From: Emydura subglobosa
Lineage: Eukaryota; Chordata; Testudines; Chelidae
DNA: 64,000 nt
Reading direction: 5' to 3'
NCBI GenBank assembly: GCA_007922225.1
Contig: ML679973.1
Location: 4,280,413-4,344,412, forward strand
Under the pieces are notes generated by a model. That model saw only the letters and a list, made by a program, of their open reading frames with translations. It was not told the origin of the DNA and did no database searches. The position numbers and the translations under genes are program-made. This document shows, piece by piece, positions 61,455-64,000 of the stretch (its first letter is position 1; each line of letters starts with the position of its first letter).

Positions 61455-61770
61455 CCTGGTCTACATATATCATAAGTTCTTCGGGGCTGGGACTATCTCT
61501 TGCTATATCTGTGTGCTGTGCCTCACACAATAGGATCTCATTCTGAGCTAGCCTCTAGACATTGCCATAATAAATAATAATAATCATTATCTCCCTGTTC
61601 TGTAGTTTAGTCAGTTATCGTCCCCATTTTACAGGTGGAAAAACTGAGGCACATCAAGGTTAAGTGACATGGCCAATGCCCCACACTTAATTTGAAGTAC
61701 AACCAGAGATAGCACCCGTGAGTCCTAACACCTACTTTCCTGTTCTAACCGCTGGCTGCTCACTGTTTGC
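61455..61770. repeat. Old tail repeat followed by MIR (minus)
   Basis: The first part ('gttcttcggggctgggac') belongs to the 17285 family. From 61,600 'ccccattttacaggtgga' and 'ttaagtgacatggccaa' give a MIR core in reverse complement. Confidence 0.65.
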
Positions 61771-62699
61771 CATTGCAACCACTTTCATTTTAGGCTTTGC
61801 TTTCAGTTAGATAATTGCACACAGAGCCAGGCTGGAAAATGTCCATGTGAAAAACAAACTAATTGCACATGATGGAAATGAACTCTGCCAAATCCCCCAT
61901 TACATAAAGAAAAGACCTGCTTTCAGGCTTTATATTTCAGATGAATTATTACTGACTGTCTGGATCACAAAGGCAACCAATGCATGGCTTTGTCCAAAGC
62001 AGCAAACCAAATGTGCTGCCAGCGCCCCAATTAACAGAGTGATGATAAGCAAAGAAATGGACCTTGAAAACTGTCCCCTTTTCTCCACAGGTCAGACTTC
62101 AGAATGACTTAAATGTAATCTGCAAAGAGTTTGAAAAAAAAATGGCTTGGGACCTTTTTGGCTTCTGTAGGGTGGATAAAAGGAGGCTACATGAGAGGAA
62201 AGGGGAGATGTCCACTTGATTTTTATATTAGAAATATCAGGGATGTCATATCTGACATGCCCAAGTTTCACTGGGAGATCTGTTGGTGTTCTCAGGATTT
62301 AAGTATTGGGAGCCCTCATACCTTACCTGAAAGGAAGATGGTGTCAAGTCTTTAATGAAGACATCCTTTCTCACAGGTGTTTCTTAGGCATTGGAATTAA
62401 AGTGGCATTTACAAAACAAATATAGTGTTTTACGGTGTACAAAAATCCCCTCTCCTCTCCATTGCTCAGCTTTCACTCACTTGTCTCTCATTTTGGTACC
62501 ATTTCAGTAGTTCTCTAGGGTAGATTTAAGACCTGCATTTCTAGGAAGAAAGCAAGCAGAAAAATACTTTTAAAAATGTATTTGAATAAAACCCCTTCAG
62601 ACCCCTTTATCCAATCTAAAACACAAACAAAAAAGGGCACAAGCTCAATTTCTTTGTCTTTGGAGGCCACCTTTAAGGGAGGGAGAATATCTAGCAGCA

Positions 62700-63115
62700 A
62701 GAGCCAGGACTCCAGAGTTCTGTTCTCAGTTCCGTTCAGTCATTTGCTGTGTGACCTTGGAAAAGTCACTTAACCTCTCAGGGCCATGACTTCCCCATTG
62801 GTAAAACAATAGCTGTTAGGATTTTCTCAGGTTTTTGCCTAAAGGGGGTGACTACAGGGAATGTAACATGCTTAATGGTTGGGCTGGAGTCTCTTTAATA
62901 TTACCATGTTATGAAACTGTTTTACATTTTGGATCTGCACCCAAAGGCAGTGTGATGGGTGCACAGGATAATGTGTGAAATAAATACAAGAAAGAAATAT
63001 ATTTATTTGTCTGGCTCCTGGGGATGATTTGAGGACTAATGGTTGTTTGTAAAGCACTCTGAGATCCTCAAGTGAAAGGTGCACTGAAAGGCAAGAGCAT
63101 TATTAATTAATCGGG
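62700..63115 (+). repeat. MIR-like SINEs
   Basis: 'tgctgtgtgaccttggaaaa' with 'gtcacttaacctctcaggg' is the MIR core in plus orientation. A second tail at 62,990-63,110 reads 'tgtttgtaaagcactctgag'. Confidence 0.7.
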
Positions 63116-64000
63116 ATGGGGATGCAGCAACTGCCCTAGTCCAGCTGCCCTCCTGCCTCCCCCTACCCCAACCCTCCTAAGCTTTGGTGAAGATCATCTC
63201 TGGATCTGAAATTTCTGACCCAGGTGTAGTGCCAATGATTTAACATTATAAATGCAAACAACCTTCGGTGTGGCATCAGGTCTTAGAATTGGGAAATGAT
63301 TTTATGTAAAATAGAAAATAACAAATGGAGGAAATTATATCCTTTCAAATGGCTTCTTCTCGCTCTAAGAAGATGTGGAGGCTAAGCGGGAATCCATGAA
63401 AAACCCATATGTTGGAGAGAGAGGAGCAACAATATTTCTTCTTGTATTGTTGCCTGTTGTAGAAAAGAGAAATGAGTCAGGTGTAACAAATATAAAGGAG
63501 ATTCCTTTAGTGAGGCTCTGGACACAGACAGATCTATTGTCTCTCTAGTTCCCAGACTGACTAACACGGCTTTTGCTGTCCCACATAGGGTCTCCTTGGC
63601 TGTATCTAGCCTTTTCCTCTTAAAAGAGCTCACCATTGCTACCGCTTATACAGCTCCATCCCTAGTGGCCACAATAGAAGCACCCAGGTACGCCAGCCAG
63701 CAGCATTTTAAGCACCATGTCATTTAATCCTGCACCCAGGAACCTTACATGAGGTGGTGGCTAACATGCCAACAATAACCAGAAGCCTGTTTATGCTAGT
63801 GAGCCTTAGAACCTTGATTTCCCTGCTAAGTGGGAAATTTTAGGGGGGAAAAATCTAGTGTTGTTACCTAAATCATGGCCTGGCCTCAGCAGTGAAGGAA
63901 GGACTTGCTGCCTGCACTGTCCCGCACTCTAACCAGCACAGCGGATTTTCTGTAGGTGAGGCTGGGCTGCAGGAATCTGTTGAAGAAATAGCTGGATTCA
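63116..64000. other. Stretch without recognised gene
   Basis: No gene, exon or identifiable repeat was seen up to the window's end. Short frames on both strands look random. Confidence 0.4.

Noticed and set aside
1..64000. CRISPR arrays, bacterial operons, riboswitches.
   Set aside because: The sequence is plainly vertebrate. No regularly spaced identical repeats were seen; the only tandem array (53956-54270) is degenerate and A-rich.
1..64000. tRNA, rRNA or snRNA genes.
   Set aside because: No intact cloverleaf with A and B boxes was recognised. tRNA-like stretches belong to MIR-type SINEs.

Overview
This is vertebrate nuclear DNA with intron-scale spacing, a CpG-island promoter and very dense interspersed repeats. 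The repeat mix points to a sauropsid, most likely a turtle. It includes many CR1 LINE tails of the reptile type, MIR-like CORE-SINEs, a PIF/Harbinger transposon, hAT elements with 8-bp target duplications, several palindromic MITEs and a structured endogenous retrovirus. I see no L1 or Alu. The species is an inference; the repeat classes are read from the sequence.

The only host gene I can support runs on the + strand from a CpG island at about 12.55-13.34 kb to a stop codon at 44,936-44,938. It is a CD58 (LFA-3)-like member of the CD2 immunoglobulin family. I reconstruct nine coding exons: 13036-13090 (signal peptide), 19106-19420 (IgV-like domain 1), 25610-25858 (C2-like domain 2), 27387-27491 (membrane helix), four small exons (29452-29496, 31956-32021, 35673-35753, 36798-36839) and an 8-nt coding end at 44931-44938. 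All eight introns are phase 1 with GT..AG ends. The exons sum to 966 nt, a 321-residue type I membrane protein. The unusual part is a cytoplasmic tail of about 80 mostly acidic residues, where human CD58 has only a short tail. An ISRE-like site lies about 135 bp upstream of the ATG.

Layout: 0-12.2 kb is repeat-rich flank. It holds CR1 remnants, two LTR-like repeats, an LTR retroelement with two gag zinc knuckles inserted in the middle of a palindromic MITE, and a decayed Harbinger transposon with a separate Myb-like part on the opposite strand. 12.2-45 kb is the CD58-like gene; its introns hold nested MITEs, several partial CR1 copies, a decayed hAT transposase, two non-autonomous hAT elements with intact 8-bp target duplications, and a 10-base assembly gap. 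46.8-53.9 kb is one endogenous retrovirus on the - strand: 748/749-bp LTRs, a 5-bp duplication AAGTG, a primer-binding-site candidate, a polypurine tract, a broken gag, a protease, a pol that lacks the reverse-transcriptase core and integrase, and a broken env. 53.9-64 kb is intergenic: a degenerate minisatellite, a duplicated unknown block, CR1 and MIR remnants, and no gene I can recognise.

All coordinates were read by eye. Repeat boundaries other than those with target duplications are approximate. Exons 5, 8 and 9 rest on splice sites and phase only.
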